From assembly GCA_902796885.1 (NCBI GenBank), contig CADBQY010000112.1, positions 1 to 64,000 on the forward strand: DNA of 64,000 bases, given 5' to 3'. The notes below the pieces were generated by a model. That model did no database searches, had not been told where the DNA came from, and was given only the letters and a program-made list of their open reading frames with translations. The position numbers were made by a program, and so were the translations under genes. Below, piece after piece: positions 1 to 9,599 of the stretch. Position 1 is the first letter of the stretch; each line of letters opens with the position of its first letter. Source of the DNA: an uncultured Planctomycetota bacterium (GTDB lineage: Bacteria > Planctomycetota > Planctomycetia > Pirellulales > Thermoguttaceae).

Positions 1-19
1 GCGCCCGGCTAGCCTTAAA

Positions 20-1168
20 TCACGACGGGTTAAATTGCCCGCCGCGGCTCGCGGCCCAGCCGGCGTATTTTTCGGCGCAGTATTCGGTGAACCGGTCCTC
101 TTCGATGGCGCGGCGGGCGCCGGCCACGAGGCGTTGATAGTAGGTCAGGTTATGAATGGTGAGCAGGATCGGGCCGAGCATCTCGCCGGTCATGAAAAGG
201 TGGCGCAGATACCCGAGCGAACGCTGGCACGCGGGACAGGGGCATCCCTCTTCGAGCGGGCGCGGATCCCGTTCGTAGCGGGCGTTCCGCAGGCGTTTCG
301 GGCCCTCGTCGGTGAACGCCATGGCGTTCCGCCCGTTCCGGGACGGCATCACGCAGTCGAACATATCGACCCCGCGCCGGATCCCTTCCAGGATATCTTC
401 CGGTCGGCCGACCCCCATCAGATAGCGGGGCTTTTCGGCGGGGAGCACGGGGCAGAGCATCTCAAGACAGTCGTACATCGCCTGCGGCGGCTCGCCGACG
501 CTCAGCCCGCCGATTGCGTAGCCGTCGAAATCGAGCGCGGCGAGCTCTTCGGCGCAGATTTTCCGCAGGTCGTATTCGAGCCCGCCCTGTACGATGGCGA
601 ACTGCGTTTGCGTTTCGAGCCGGTGCGCGTCCTGCGAACGTTTCGCCCAGCGAATGGTGCGCGCCATGGCGTCTTCGATCGCGCGGCGGGTGTTCGGCAG
701 ACCGACGACATGATCCAGAACCATCGCGATATCCGAATCGAGATCTTCCTGGACCTGAACCGAGCGTTCCGGCGTGAGATGGAACCGCGCGCCGTCGATG
801 TGCGAACGGAACGCCGCGCCCTCTTCTGTAATCTTCGCGAGCCGGTCGAGTGAAAAGATCTGGAACCCGCCGCTGTCGGTCAGCATCGGTTTCTCCCAGC
901 CGGTAAACGCGTGCAGACCGCCGAGTTCTTTTACGATCTTTTCGCCCGGCCGAAGCATGAGGTGGTACGTGTTGCCGAGAACGATCTCGGCGCCCGTTTC
1001 CCGCAATTGGCGAAGCTCGACCCCTTTGACCGTACCGCGCGTGCCGACCGGCATAAAGGTCGGCAGCTGAACCACGCCGCGGCACGTGCTGAACGTGCCG
1101 CGCCGCGCCGCCGTGCCGGCGTCGCGATGAAGAAGCGTGTACTTAAACGGAGTCGGTGTTTCGGGCAT
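20..1168 (-). CDS. tgt: Queuine/preQ1 tRNA-ribosyltransferase Tgt
   Basis: This enzyme swaps guanine-34 of GUN-anticodon tRNAs for the queuosine precursor preQ1 in the cytoplasm. The 382 residues match the usual family length. Visible motifs are [11 protein letters not shown], the substrate-binding [11 protein letters not shown], the nucleophile region [17 protein letters not shown], and a zinc site formed by CPCPAC plus a distal His in the TIHNL segment. It is the last gene of a minus-strand run, 43 bases downstream of valS, so it is probably co-transcribed with valS. The start at MPETPTPF fits the length of homologues. No other queuosine gene is present. The identification is secure. Confidence 0.96.
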   Translation of the reverse strand: MPETPTPFKYTLLHRDAGTAARRGTFSTCRGVVQLPTFMPVGTRGTVKGVELRQLRETGAEIVLGNTYHLMLRPGEKIVKELGGLHAFTGWEKPMLTDSGGFQIFSLDRLAKITEEGAAFRSHIDGARFHLTPERSVQVQEDLDSDIAMVLDHVVGLPNTRRAIEDAMARTIRWAKRSQDAHRLETQTQFAIVQGGLEYDLRKICAEELAALDFDGYAIGGLSVGEPPQAMYDCLEMLCPVLPAEKPRYLMGVGRPEDILEGIRRGVDMFDCVMPSRNGRNAMAFTDEGPKRLRNARYERDPRPLEEGCPCPACQRSLGYLRHLFMTGEMLGPILLTIHNLTYYQRLVAGARRAIEEDRFTEYCAEKYAGWAASRGGQFNPS

Positions 1169-1211
1169 AAACTTTACGCGGTCGCGACCCGCTTGCGGGG
1201 ACGCGGCGGGA

Positions 1212-4200
1212 TCACTTCTTGGCGGCTTTCAGATGTTCGAGCGCGTCTTGATTGGCGGCGAGCTGCGCCTGCAGATCGGCCAGCACGCCCCGTTCTTTCT
1301 CGACGACCGCCGGCGGCGCCTTCTCGACGAAACTGCCGCCGAGTTTCGCCTCTTTCGCCTTGACCAGACCGGCGAGTTTGGCGATCTCTTTTTCTTTTTT
1401 GGCGATTTCGGCGTCCAGGTCGATCAGACCCGCCAGGTCGACGAAAACCTCGGCTTTACCGGCAACCGCGCCCGCCGAAAGGGCGGGAAGAGGAATGTCG
1501 GCTCCCCACGTTTCGCAGACGGCGCCCGCCATCGACTTAAAGTAGGGGCGCATCGGGCGGAGGAGTTCCGTAACCGACTCGTCGCATCGAACCGCGCAGC
1601 GGATCTCGGTTTTCGGCGGGATGTTCTGGCGGGATCGGACGTCGCGGATCGCGCGCAGGATCTCCTGGAATTGTGTGAACTGCTGACCGATCGCCGCGGC
1701 GAATTCCGGGTCTTTCAGCGAGGGAACCGGAATCTCGTCGAGGGTCGGCCACGGCGCGATCGTCACGCTTTCGGCGGCGGCGCGCGGCGTCAAACCCCGC
1801 TCGGGCGCGAAAGGCGCCAGACGCTGCCAGACCTCTTCGGTCACGAACGGCACCATCGGGTGGAGCAGACGCAGGAGCGTGTCGAGCACCGAAACCAAAA
1901 TGGTGCGAACCGTGTTCTTGGCGTCGGCGTTACTCGTATCGGACAGACGCGCCTTCACCATCTCGAGATAGAACGAACAGTACTCGTCCCACGCGAAATC
2001 GTAGAGAGTGCGCGCCGCTTCGGAATACTTGAACGATTCGAGCGATTCGGTCACCTGACGAACGACGACCGCCAGACGGCTCAGAATCCACTTGTCTTCG
2101 AGGAGGAGATCGCTTTCGGCGACCGGGCGGGGCGCGAACCCGTCGAGACTGAGCATGACGAACCGGGACGCGTTCCAGAGTTTATTGCAGAAGTTGCGCG
2201 CGGCGTCGAACCGTTCGCCGACGATCGGGCCGGGCGGGAGCGCCTTGTCGGCTTCGGTTTCCGCCCACTGGGTTTTGAACTCTTTGCCGCACTTCGGGCA
2301 CGCGATTTTCGGCAGAATCCGGTTCTTTTTGGTCTGTTCGATAATCGCGCCGCACGAGGGACATTCGAAATCGAGGCCGAGACGCACGTCCTGACTTTCC
2401 GTCGTTAAATACGCGATCGCGAATCGGAGCGAGTCGGCGCCGAACTTCTCGATCACGAAGACCGGGTCGATCCCGTTCCCCTTTGATTTCGACATTCCTT
2501 CGCCGTACTTATCGAGGATTTTCGGATGGATGAAGACGTCGGGGAACGGTTTTTCGCCGGTATTGTAATACCCCGCCAGGACCATGCGCGCCACCCAGAG
2601 CGTGATGATGTCGCGGCTGGTGATCAGAAGGTTCGTCGGGTAGTAATATTCGAATTCGGGGGTTTGGTCAGGCCAGCCGAAGACCGAGTGGGGCCAGAGC
2701 GCCGAACTGAACCACGTGTCGAGCACGTCCTCTTCGCGGCGCAGCTCGCGGCCCGGAACGGCGTCGGCCGGCAGGTCGGCTTCCTGCGAACAGATCCACC
2801 ACTCGTGTTTCTCTTCGTCGTACCGCCAAACCACGTCGTCGCGTCCGGCGAACGCGGCGGCGAGCTCCTTTTCGCTCGCGTCTTTACAGTACCAGACCGG
2901 AATCTGATGCCCCCACCAAAGCTGGCGGCCGATCGGCCAGTCCCGCTTTTCGCTCAGCCAGTCGAGGTATCCTTTGGCGTAACGGGACGGCGTGATGCGG
3001 ACCGAACCGGTTTCGACGGCGTCCATCGCCGTTTGCGCCAGATCGGCCATCTTAACGAACCACTGGTCGTTCAGATACGGCTCGATGGCGGTCTTCGACC
3101 GGTCGGACATCGAAATCTCGATGACGCGGTCTTCGACCTTTTCGAGGACGCCCTCTTTTTCGAGGTCGGCCAGAACCGCCTCGCGCACCTTCTTGATCGC
3201 CATTCCGGCGTAAGGGCCGGCGTTTTCGTTGTAGGTGCCGTCGCGGTTCAGGAGATTGATCATCGGCAGATTCTGGCGTTTGCCGACTTCGTAGTCGTTC
3301 GGGTCGTGCGCCGGAGTGATCTTGACGCAGCCGGTGCCGAGTTCCGGTTTCGCCCACACGTCGCGCACCAGCGGGATTTCGCGCCCGACCAGCGGCAGAC
3401 GCACCCGCCGGCCGTCGGCCGCCATTTCGGCGAGTTGGATCAGGCGGGGCAGGAGGGTTTCGCGCCGCGCGCGGAGCGCGTCGAGCGCGGCCTGATGCTC
3501 GGCTTTTTCCTTTTCCGGGCCGGTCTTGATCTTTTCGGACAGTTCGGCTTCAATCCGGTCGAACTCGCCGGCCGGGTCGGGATGGACCGCCACGGCGGTG
3601 TCGCCGAGCATTGTCTCGGGACGCGTGGTGGCGATGGTGACGAATTCCGGTTCGCCCGGTTTCGGGTCGATCACGGGATAGTTGAAATACCAGAAATGGC
3701 CGTCGAGCGATTCGTGGAACACTTCGTCGTCGCTCACGGCGGTCTGAAGGTGCGTGTCCCAGTTGACCAGGCGTTTGCCGCGGTAGATCAGACCGTCCGA
3801 AAACAGCTTAAAGAAGAAATGACGCACGGCTTTGGCGCAGACCGGATCGAGCGTGAACCGGGTTCGGGTCCAGTCGCAGCTGCACCCCATCGCTTTAAGC
3901 TGGTTTAATATCCGCTGCTGATACTGGTCTTTCCATGCCCAGATTCTCTGAACGAGAGCCTCGCGGCCGATGTCGTGCCGCGTCTTTTTTTCCCGTTCGA
4001 AGAGACGTTTTTCGACGATGGCCTGTGTGGAGATCCCCGCGTGGTCGACGCCGGGAACCCAGAGGGTCTCGAACCCCTGCATCCGCTTCATTCGGATCAT
4101 GATGTCTTGCAGCGTGTTGTTCAGCGCATGACCCAGATGGAGAGCGCCGGTGACGTTCGGCGGCGGGATGACAATCGCGTAGGGGGTCTTGTTCGGATTC

Positions 4201-4313
4201 GGAGAGCTGTGAAAGAAACCTTTCTCTTCCCAATGTTTCGACCAGCGTTCCTGAGCGGCGAGGTGGTCGTACTGTTTCGGAAGTTCGTCAAAAAGATTCT
4301 GGGATGTCGTCAT
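1212..4313 (-). CDS. valS: Valyl-tRNA synthetase with zinc-ribbon-like insertion
   Basis: Class I aminoacyl-tRNA synthetase charging tRNA-Val in the cytoplasm. At 1033 residues it is somewhat longer than typical bacterial ValRS (about 880-950). Seen are the HIGH-type motif HLGHALNN near residue 60, the KMSKS-type motif GMSKSKGN near residue 625, the editing domain between them, and a C-terminal coiled-coil arm rich in Glu and Lys. Two CPxCG knuckles around residues 648-678 form a zinc-ribbon-like insertion just after the KMSKS region, before [17 protein letters not shown]. The gene lies 179 bases beyond coaB with a terminator-like hairpin between them, so it may have its own promoter. Confidence 0.97.
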   Translation of the reverse strand: MTTSQNLFDELPKQYDHLAAQERWSKHWEEKGFFHSSPNPNKTPYAIVIPPPNVTGALHLGHALNNTLQDIMIRMKRMQGFETLWVPGVDHAGISTQAIVEKRLFEREKKTRHDIGREALVQRIWAWKDQYQQRILNQLKAMGCSCDWTRTRFTLDPVCAKAVRHFFFKLFSDGLIYRGKRLVNWDTHLQTAVSDDEVFHESLDGHFWYFNYPVIDPKPGEPEFVTIATTRPETMLGDTAVAVHPDPAGEFDRIEAELSEKIKTGPEKEKAEHQAALDALRARRETLLPRLIQLAEMAADGRRVRLPLVGREIPLVRDVWAKPELGTGCVKITPAHDPNDYEVGKRQNLPMINLLNRDGTYNENAGPYAGMAIKKVREAVLADLEKEGVLEKVEDRVIEISMSDRSKTAIEPYLNDQWFVKMADLAQTAMDAVETGSVRITPSRYAKGYLDWLSEKRDWPIGRQLWWGHQIPVWYCKDASEKELAAAFAGRDDVVWRYDEEKHEWWICSQEADLPADAVPGRELRREEDVLDTWFSSALWPHSVFGWPDQTPEFEYYYPTNLLITSRDIITLWVARMVLAGYYNTGEKPFPDVFIHPKILDKYGEGMSKSKGNGIDPVFVIEKFGADSLRFAIAYLTTESQDVRLGLDFECPSCGAIIEQTKKNRILPKIACPKCGKEFKTQWAETEADKALPPGPIVGERFDAARNFCNKLWNASRFVMLSLDGFAPRPVAESDLLLEDKWILSRLAVVVRQVTESLESFKYSEAARTLYDFAWDEYCSFYLEMVKARLSDTSNADAKNTVRTILVSVLDTLLRLLHPMVPFVTEEVWQRLAPFAPERGLTPRAAAESVTIAPWPTLDEIPVPSLKDPEFAAAIGQQFTQFQEILRAIRDVRSRQNIPPKTEIRCAVRCDESVTELLRPMRPYFKSMAGAVCETWGADIPLPALSAGAVAGKAEVFVDLAGLIDLDAEIAKKEKEIAKLAGLVKAKEAKLGGSFVEKAPPAVVEKERGVLADLQAQLAANQDALEHLKAAKK

Positions 4314-4419
4314 TTCTAAACTCGTTTAGCGGTGGATGTCAGACAATTTCCTCCGGTACGGAAGTCTCCGGCCGGAGGAAAAGACTCTATTACTTAAGAC
4401 ATTCTAATCCACAATCAGG

Positions 4420-4451
4420 GAAAAGAAAGGGGGCGCGGGCCGCGCCCGCGC
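4420..4451 (-). terminator. Candidate intrinsic terminator after coaB
   Basis: An 8-bp perfect GC-only stem (4433-4440 pairing with 4444-4451, three-base loop) is followed on the minus strand by CCCCCTTTCTTTT. It lies about 40 bases beyond the coaB stop codon. The tail is only partly T, so strength is uncertain. Confidence 0.5.
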
Positions 4452-4492
4452 TCTTCGCCGCCGCGCTTGCGGGGGGGATTCGCACGGCGTAA

Positions 4493-5146
4493 CTATCGGC
4501 CGAACCGCTTTTCGATCAGACGGAACAGCTCGGTCGCCATCGACTCCTTTGTGCCCGACAAGGAAGCCAGGACTTCGCCGTCGGGCGCGAGAATCTGGAG
4601 ATGCGAGGCGCTGGCGCCGATCGCCGACTGATTGTTGACCAGGATCAGGTCGCCGTTTTTGCGTCGGAGCTTTTCGAGCGCGTGTTCATGAGCGTTTTCG
4701 GTTTCGAGAGCGAACGGGATCAGCCACTGGCCGGGACGCTTGATCGCGCCGAGCGAAGCGATGATGTCGGGCGTTTCGCGCAGTTCGAGCGAAAAGACCC
4801 CGACTCCGCCGCCGCGGGTGAGCGACTCCTTCGAAAGTTTCGACGCGGCGCGAACAGCCGGTTGGTAGTCGCACGGCGCCGCCGCGCCGATCGCGCCGGT
4901 CATCTTCGGGAAGAGTTCGCGCGCGGCGCGATACATGTCTTCGGTCGTGACGACGGGAATCACGCGCGCGCCTTTCGGATATTCGACTTCCACCGGACCG
5001 GAAACGATCACGGCGTCGTAACCGGCGTCCAGCGCAGCTTCGGCCAGTGCCCGGCCCATTCGGCCGCTCGACGCGTTCGAAATGTAGCGGACCGGATCTA
5101 AATATTCGCGGGTCGGGCCGGATGTGATCAGAATCGATTTTTTCAT
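4493..5146 (-). CDS. coaB: Stand-alone phosphopantothenoylcysteine synthetase (CoaB domain)
   Basis: The CoaB domain joins 4'-phosphopantothenate and cysteine in coenzyme A synthesis. The N-terminal ILITSGPTREYLDPVRYISN and the following SSGRMGRALAE are hallmarks of the nucleotide-binding CoaB fold. The 217 residues cover only CoaB; the flavin-dependent CoaC decarboxylase, usually fused in front as CoaBC, is missing here and must be encoded elsewhere if present. It starts 8 bases after the PFL-family gene, so it belongs to the same minus-strand operon. Stand-alone CoaB domains are known in other lineages, so the split alone does not imply a different function. Confidence 0.88.
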   Translation of the reverse strand: MKKSILITSGPTREYLDPVRYISNASSGRMGRALAEAALDAGYDAVIVSGPVEVEYPKGARVIPVVTTEDMYRAARELFPKMTGAIGAAAPCDYQPAVRAASKLSKESLTRGGGVGVFSLELRETPDIIASLGAIKRPGQWLIPFALETENAHEHALEKLRRKNGDLILVNNQSAIGASASHLQILAPDGEVLASLSGTKESMATELFRLIEKRFGR

Positions 5147-5154
5147 TTCTACGT

Positions 5155-6540
5155 TCAGTTCCCCAATGATTGCAGCGGCGCGGGGATCCGCCCGCCGAAT
5201 TGTACAAATTCTTCGCTCACCCCGACGTTCCGGACTTCCAGAACGGGGGAATGGCCGAACAGGCCGCCGAAGTTGACCTTTTCGCCCGCCTTCGCTCCCG
5301 GAACGGGAACCAGCCGGGCGGCGGTCGTCTTATTGTTGATCACTCCGATCGCCATTTCGTCGGCGATGATCGCGGCGATCGTCGCCGGCGGCGTGTCGCC
5401 GGGGATCAGGACCATATCGAGCCCGACGCTGCAGACGCTCGTCATCGCCTCGAGCTTTTCGAGAACGAGGTGTTTCTGTTCCACCGCGTCGGCCAGCGCC
5501 GCGTCTTCCGAGACCGGAATGAACGCGCCGCTCAGTCCGCCGACCGAACTCGACGCGAACAGGCCGCCCTTTTTCACCGCGTCGTTGAGCATGGCGATCG
5601 CCGCGGTCGATCCGGGCGCGCCGATTCGCGCCAGACCGAGCGTTTTGAGAATCTCGCCGATACTGTCGCCGACCGTGGGAGTCGGCGCCAGCGAAAGATC
5701 GACGATTCCGAACGGGATCCCGAGCGTTTCGGCGACTTCCCGGCCGATCAGCTCCCCGACCCGCGTGACGCGGAAACTCGAAAGTTTGATCTCTTCGGCC
5801 AGGTCGGTCAGCGTGAGCTTTTTCCCCCGTTCTCTGGCCGAGGCGATTCGCCGTTTGAGCGCCGAGTCGACCACGCCGGGGCCCGAAACGCCGATATTGA
5901 CCGTCACTTCAGGTTCCCCCGCCCCCATATAGGCGCCCGCCATAAAGGGGTTGTCTTCGGGAATGTTGGCGAAGACGACCAGTTTGGCGGCGGCGAACCC
6001 ACGGTTCGCCGCGTCGGCCCGCGCGACGGCGGGAATGATCTCGCCCAGAACGCGGAGCGCGTCCATATTGATTCCCGCCTTGCGCGAGGCGGCGTTGACC
6101 GAAGCGCAGACCCGTTCGGTTTGCGAAAGGACGTCGGGCAGCGCGTCCAGGAGAACGCGGTCGCCGGCGGAGATCCCTTTTTGCACCAGCGCGGTGAACC
6201 CGCCGACCAGGTCGACCCGGCATTCCTTCGCCGCCAGGTCAAGACATTTGGCCAGTTCCAGGGCGCAGGGGACTCCGTGTCCGGCCAAAAGGTTTGAGGC
6301 GGGCGAGATGGCGATCCGTTTGTTCGTGACCGGGATCCCGTACTTGGCGCCGACCATGTCGCAGATTTCGACCAGGCGTCCGGCGTAACGAAGGATCTTG
6401 TTGTGGACCTTTTTTACCAGCTGGTCGGGATTCGACCCGGCGCAGTCGTTCAGGTTCAGGGCGAGGGTCACCGCGCGAACGTCGAGATGTTCGGCCTGAA
6501 GCATGCGGATCGTCGAAAGGACTTCATCGGTACGAAGCAT
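5155..6540 (-). CDS. PFL/UPF0210 (DUF711) family protein
   Basis: A 461-residue cytoplasmic protein of the UPF0210 (DUF711) family, whose members show distant similarity to glycyl-radical (pyruvate formate-lyase-like) folds but have no established reaction. The N-terminus MLRTDEVLSTIRMLQAEHLD and the segments LNLNDCAGSN, KRIAISPASNL, MAGAYMGAGEPE and VNIGVSGPGVV are typical, and the length is normal. It begins 19 bases after the upstream ACT-domain gene, a pairing (UPF0237-UPF0210) seen in many bacteria, which suggests that the ACT protein senses a ligand for, or regulates, this protein. No C-terminal glycyl-radical motif is evident. The family call is firm and the function unknown. Confidence 0.9.
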   Translation of the reverse strand: MLRTDEVLSTIRMLQAEHLDVRAVTLALNLNDCAGSNPDQLVKKVHNKILRYAGRLVEICDMVGAKYGIPVTNKRIAISPASNLLAGHGVPCALELAKCLDLAAKECRVDLVGGFTALVQKGISAGDRVLLDALPDVLSQTERVCASVNAASRKAGINMDALRVLGEIIPAVARADAANRGFAAAKLVVFANIPEDNPFMAGAYMGAGEPEVTVNIGVSGPGVVDSALKRRIASARERGKKLTLTDLAEEIKLSSFRVTRVGELIGREVAETLGIPFGIVDLSLAPTPTVGDSIGEILKTLGLARIGAPGSTAAIAMLNDAVKKGGLFASSSVGGLSGAFIPVSEDAALADAVEQKHLVLEKLEAMTSVCSVGLDMVLIPGDTPPATIAAIIADEMAIGVINNKTTAARLVPVPGAKAGEKVNFGGLFGHSPVLEVRNVGVSEEFVQFGGRIPAPLQSLGN

Positions 6541-6559
6541 AAGGAAAGCCCCTTTGGAA

Positions 6560-7135
6560 TTACGGTTTGCGGAGTTGGTTGGTCGCGACGAAGATGTTTT
6601 TATGCTGAAGCTTCACCGTGAACTCATATTCGGCCACGATATCTTCCAAATCGAGCAGAAGGGTTCGCGGATCGTCTTTCGGATCGACTTCGACCTGACC
6701 GATCAGCGTGAACCCGTCTTTGCCGTCTTTTTCGCAGTAAAGTTCGGTAATATTGATCCCTTTGTCGGCCAGGGCGCGGCTTAGCACCCTCACCACCCCG
6801 GGCCGGTCTTTTCCGAACGCGGTCAGCATGAAGACGCTCGACTCGGGAACCGGACGAATCGAAAGCGAACTGGTTCGGGAGCAGAAGATTTTGCACCCTT
6901 CCACGCCGTTCTCTTTGAGGAGTTCGGCGGCCAGCGCGTCCGGCTCAAAATCCGTGTCGAAACTGAGGGTCATCATCAGAGTGAAAAATCCGCTCAGAAC
7001 CGCCTGACTGCACGATTCGATATTTCCGCCGAGCCGAAGAATCCCTTCGCTCAGCCCGGCGACGATCCCGGGCTTGTCGCCGGCGATCACGCTCAGCACA
7101 TATCCGAAAGAGGGGGTGTCGGTTTGGGTTGTCAT
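6560..7135 (-). CDS. Double ACT-domain regulator (GcvR/UPF0237-like)
   Basis: The 191 residues form two ACT domains: residues 10-90 (YVLSVIAGDKPGIVAGLSEG) and about 100-185 (VFMLTAFGKDRPGVVRVLSR). Each carries the DxPGIV/DRPGVV turn that in ACT domains usually lies at the amino-acid ligand site. The layout resembles the glycine cleavage repressor GcvR; UPF0237 proteins paired with UPF0210 are normally single ACT domains of about 90 residues. It sits between the YchF-like GTPase (29 bases upstream) and the UPF0210 gene (19 bases downstream). No DNA-binding domain is visible, so a role as ligand-responsive partner of the UPF0210 protein is inferred. Confidence 0.85.
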   Translation of the reverse strand: MTTQTDTPSFGYVLSVIAGDKPGIVAGLSEGILRLGGNIESCSQAVLSGFFTLMMTLSFDTDFEPDALAAELLKENGVEGCKIFCSRTSSLSIRPVPESSVFMLTAFGKDRPGVVRVLSRALADKGINITELYCEKDGKDGFTLIGQVEVDPKDDPRTLLLDLEDIVAEYEFTVKLQHKNIFVATNQLRKP

Positions 7136-7164
7136 TGGAAAGAATCTCTTTCTGCGGGAGAGGG

Positions 7165-8196
7165 TTACTGACTGATGTGGAAGAGGAGGACGTCCCCTTC
7201 CTGAACCACGTAGTCTTTATGTTCGCGGTGGTTCAGCCCCTGCGCCTTGACCTCGCGTTCGCTTCCCAGACGGACCAGGTCGTCGCAGGCGACGACTTCG
7301 GCGCGGATGAACTTTTTGATAAAGTCGGTGTGAATGCATCCCGCCGCCTCGATGGCGGTGCCGTTCTTGCGCATCAGCCAGGTGCGGACCTCTTTTTCGC
7401 CGGCGGTCAGAAAGACCATCTGACCCGAAAAATCCATCAGCATTCGGATGAACTTCTCGCGGCTGGTCGACGGGATTCCCATCTCGTCGAGAAACTCCCG
7501 TCGCTCTTCGGGCGCCATCTGAGCCAGCTCGACTTCCAGACCGACCGAAACGGCGCGGACCGGAACGTCGCCGGTCGAGAACTTCTCGTACGAGGCGTGG
7601 TCGGTTTCGTCGTCGCCGGTATTGACCAGGATCATTCGGTTCTTTTCGGTGAGGAATCGGAACGAACGGGTCGCCTTGTACTCTTCGGCGGTCATTTCGT
7701 CGGCTTTGACCGGATGCCCCTCTTCCAGACCGGTTTTGATCTTTTGAAGGATCGCCTCTTCGACGGCGAGTTTATCGAGCTGGTCTTTCGGCAGGTGGCG
7801 TTTCTGCTGTTCGCGGACCTTTTCGAGCCGGTTCGTGGCGATTTCCAAATCGGCGAAGACCATCTCTTCGAGGAAGGCGTCCATCTCTTTTTTGACGTCC
7901 GATCCGTCGAAGACCGGCACGACGCAGACCAGATAGTCGGTTTCGCGCAAATACCCCAGACGCGAGACGTTTCCCGTCTGATCGCGCGAAAGGCCGGGGG
8001 TGTCGACGATTTCAAGCGAAGCGTAGGTGACTTTTTTGGGATGGTAGATTTCGCAAAGCGCCTCGACGCGCGGCTCGGGAATGGGGGCGGTCGCCTGCGC
8101 CACCTGTTTGCCGTCCGGCTCGGGCTTACGTCCGACGAGCCACTGAAACAGGGTCGATTTTCCGCTCCCCTGATAGCCGACCAATCCGATTTTCAT
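7165..8196 (-). CDS. YchF-related P-loop GTPase/ATPase with C-terminal TGS-like domain
   Basis: The 343-residue protein starts with a P-loop (GLVGYQGSGKST) and a DTPGL switch II, followed by a helical insertion around residues 130-200 and a C-terminal DUF933/TGS-like region (residues about 260-343, ending in VQEGDVLLFHIS). The order matches YchF, a ribosome-associated ATPase. It differs from canonical YchF, which has GxPNVGKST and a PFCTIEPN segment; here the P-loop is GYQGSGKST and the second motif is absent. It is therefore a diverged paralogue. It is the first gene of the minus-strand run and has a perfect TATAAT about 70 bases upstream. Confidence 0.85.
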   Translation of the reverse strand: MKIGLVGYQGSGKSTLFQWLVGRKPEPDGKQVAQATAPIPEPRVEALCEIYHPKKVTYASLEIVDTPGLSRDQTGNVSRLGYLRETDYLVCVVPVFDGSDVKKEMDAFLEEMVFADLEIATNRLEKVREQQKRHLPKDQLDKLAVEEAILQKIKTGLEEGHPVKADEMTAEEYKATRSFRFLTEKNRMILVNTGDDETDHASYEKFSTGDVPVRAVSVGLEVELAQMAPEERREFLDEMGIPSTSREKFIRMLMDFSGQMVFLTAGEKEVRTWLMRKNGTAIEAAGCIHTDFIKKFIRAEVVACDDLVRLGSEREVKAQGLNHREHKDYVVQEGDVLLFHISQ

Positions 8197-8550
8197 GAGT
8201 TGTTCCTCAGGTTGTCTTCATGCATTTCAATCCCGTTCCGCTCCGAACGGAAAGGTCTTCCGAATTATATCAGCAATAGAAAATTTTAAAACGGCGGGCG
8301 CGGGCGGGTCCCCCGCGAAATTTCGCCCCGCCGTCAACGGGCCAAAGATTTTCTTCGTCGGGGGGCTTATTGCATAAATTACCAACTCGACCTAAAATAA
8401 ACTTCCGTTTCGATACGGAGTCTTCCGCCGATTTCGCGGGAAAGGCTCTCCCGCCCTCGCGGGCGGCTCTCGCCCGTATGTATGACAATGGCAGCGATGC
8501 CGGAAAGGGTTGCTTTCGAATTCGTTTGATCGGTTTGGTGTGTGACAGCG
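8197..8550. other. Divergent intergenic region between the YchF-like and enolase-family genes
   Basis: A 354-base gap with a minus-strand promoter candidate (8264-8269) and, beyond it, a two-tier inverted repeat: outer arms 8292-8299 and 8328-8335, inner arms 8300-8305 and 8313-8318. The repeat could form a cruciform or an RNA hairpin but lacks a T tract, so it is not a clear terminator. No plus-strand promoter with a good -10 was identified for the enolase-family gene, and no small gene was recognised. Confidence 0.5.
8264..8269 (-). promoter_or_regulatory. Candidate -10 box for the YchF-like/coaB operon
   Basis: Minus-strand TATAAT matches the sigma-70 -10 consensus exactly and would start transcription near 8257, about 60 bases before the YchF-like start codon. 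The -35 region at the right distance (TTTTAA-like) is poor, so the call rests mainly on the -10 and its position. Confidence 0.5.
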
Positions 8551-9588
8551 ATGAAATTGAAAGTTTTCAGAAAAGACCTCAGTCTGAAACACGTTATGAT
8601 GACCGGCGCCGGTTCGGTGAGTTTTGTTCGCTGTGTGATCGTTGAGCTGGAACAGGACGGAATCGTCGGATTCGGCGAAACCTACGAAGATCCCGCCGTT
8701 CATCCGCTGAGGGCCGACGCGATGGCCGAAAAGATCGCGCGGCTCGGGCCGGCGGTCGGCGGTTACGCCCTGGCCGATCCGACGGCGTTCGATCGGTTTA
8801 TCGCGCCGGTGTTTCAAGACGACGCCGCTTCGCGCTGCGCGGTCGAAATGGCCGCCTGCGATCTGTGGGGGAAAATCTTCGGTTATCCGCTGCGCCGTCT
8901 TTGGAGGTATCGCGCCGCCGGACCGTTCTATTCGAGTTATACGATCGGGCAGGATTCCCCCGAACGGGCGCTTGAAAAATTTGAGGAGATTCCCGACTGG
9001 CCGATCTACCGCGTCGAACTGGCGGGACGGAGCGATATTCCTCTTCTCGAACGGCTCCGCCAGCGGACGTGCGCGCGCTTTTACGTCGACGCGGGGGGGA
9101 ATTGGAGTCTGAGTCAGGCTCTCGACTACCTCCCCCATCTGGTCCGTCTTGGCGTCGAGCTGATCGAACAGCCTCTCCCGCCCGGCCAATGGGAAGAGGC
9201 GAAAATCCTCAAAGAGCATTCGCCGATCCCCCTCTACGCCGACGAGAGCTGTCTTTCGATCGAAGACGTCGGCCGGTGCGTCGGCGCTTTCGACGGGGTC
9301 AATCTCCGCCCGATCAAGTTCGGCGGTCTGTTGGGAACCCGCCGCGCGATTGCCGCGGCCAGGGCGTTCGGTCTGAAAACGATGGTCGGCAGCCCGATCG
9401 AAACGTCGGTCGGCGCCAGCGCCGCGGCGCAGTTCGCGCCGATCCTGGACGCGTTTTATATCGACGGTCCTCAGCAGATTGACCGCCGGATCGGCCAGGG
9501 GGTCGAGCTTGATCACGGCCGAGTCTGTTTTTCCCGTCTCAACGGTACCGGCGTCACGTTCATCAAGTCGCAGGTTCGTACCGAATAA
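8551..9588 (+). CDS. Enolase-superfamily (mandelate racemase/muconate lactonizing) enzyme with altered KxK motif
   Basis: This 345-residue protein has the N-terminal capping domain and TIM barrel of the muconate lactonizing subgroup, nearest in pattern to dipeptide epimerases and o-succinylbenzoate synthases. The three metal ligands are visible: D180 (YVDAGGN), E206 (LIEQPLP) and D231 (YADES). The second-side base is K256 (RPIKFGG). The first-side KxK motif that normally ends strand 2 reads R154-V-E156, so the canonical catalytic lysine is missing. ATG at 8551 is preferred over an in-frame GTG at 8542; neither has a clear ribosome-binding site. The cobalamin adenosyltransferase starts 11 bases downstream. 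The substrate cannot be assigned. Confidence 0.85.
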   Translation: MKLKVFRKDLSLKHVMMTGAGSVSFVRCVIVELEQDGIVGFGETYEDPAVHPLRADAMAEKIARLGPAVGGYALADPTAFDRFIAPVFQDDAASRCAVEMAACDLWGKIFGYPLRRLWRYRAAGPFYSSYTIGQDSPERALEKFEEIPDWPIYRVELAGRSDIPLLERLRQRTCARFYVDAGGNWSLSQALDYLPHLVRLGVELIEQPLPPGQWEEAKILKEHSPIPLYADESCLSIEDVGRCVGAFDGVNLRPIKFGGLLGTRRAIAAARAFGLKTMVGSPIETSVGASAAAQFAPILDAFYIDGPQQIDRRIGQGVELDHGRVCFSRLNGTGVTFIKSQVRTE

Positions 9589-9599
9589 AAAGAATTGAA

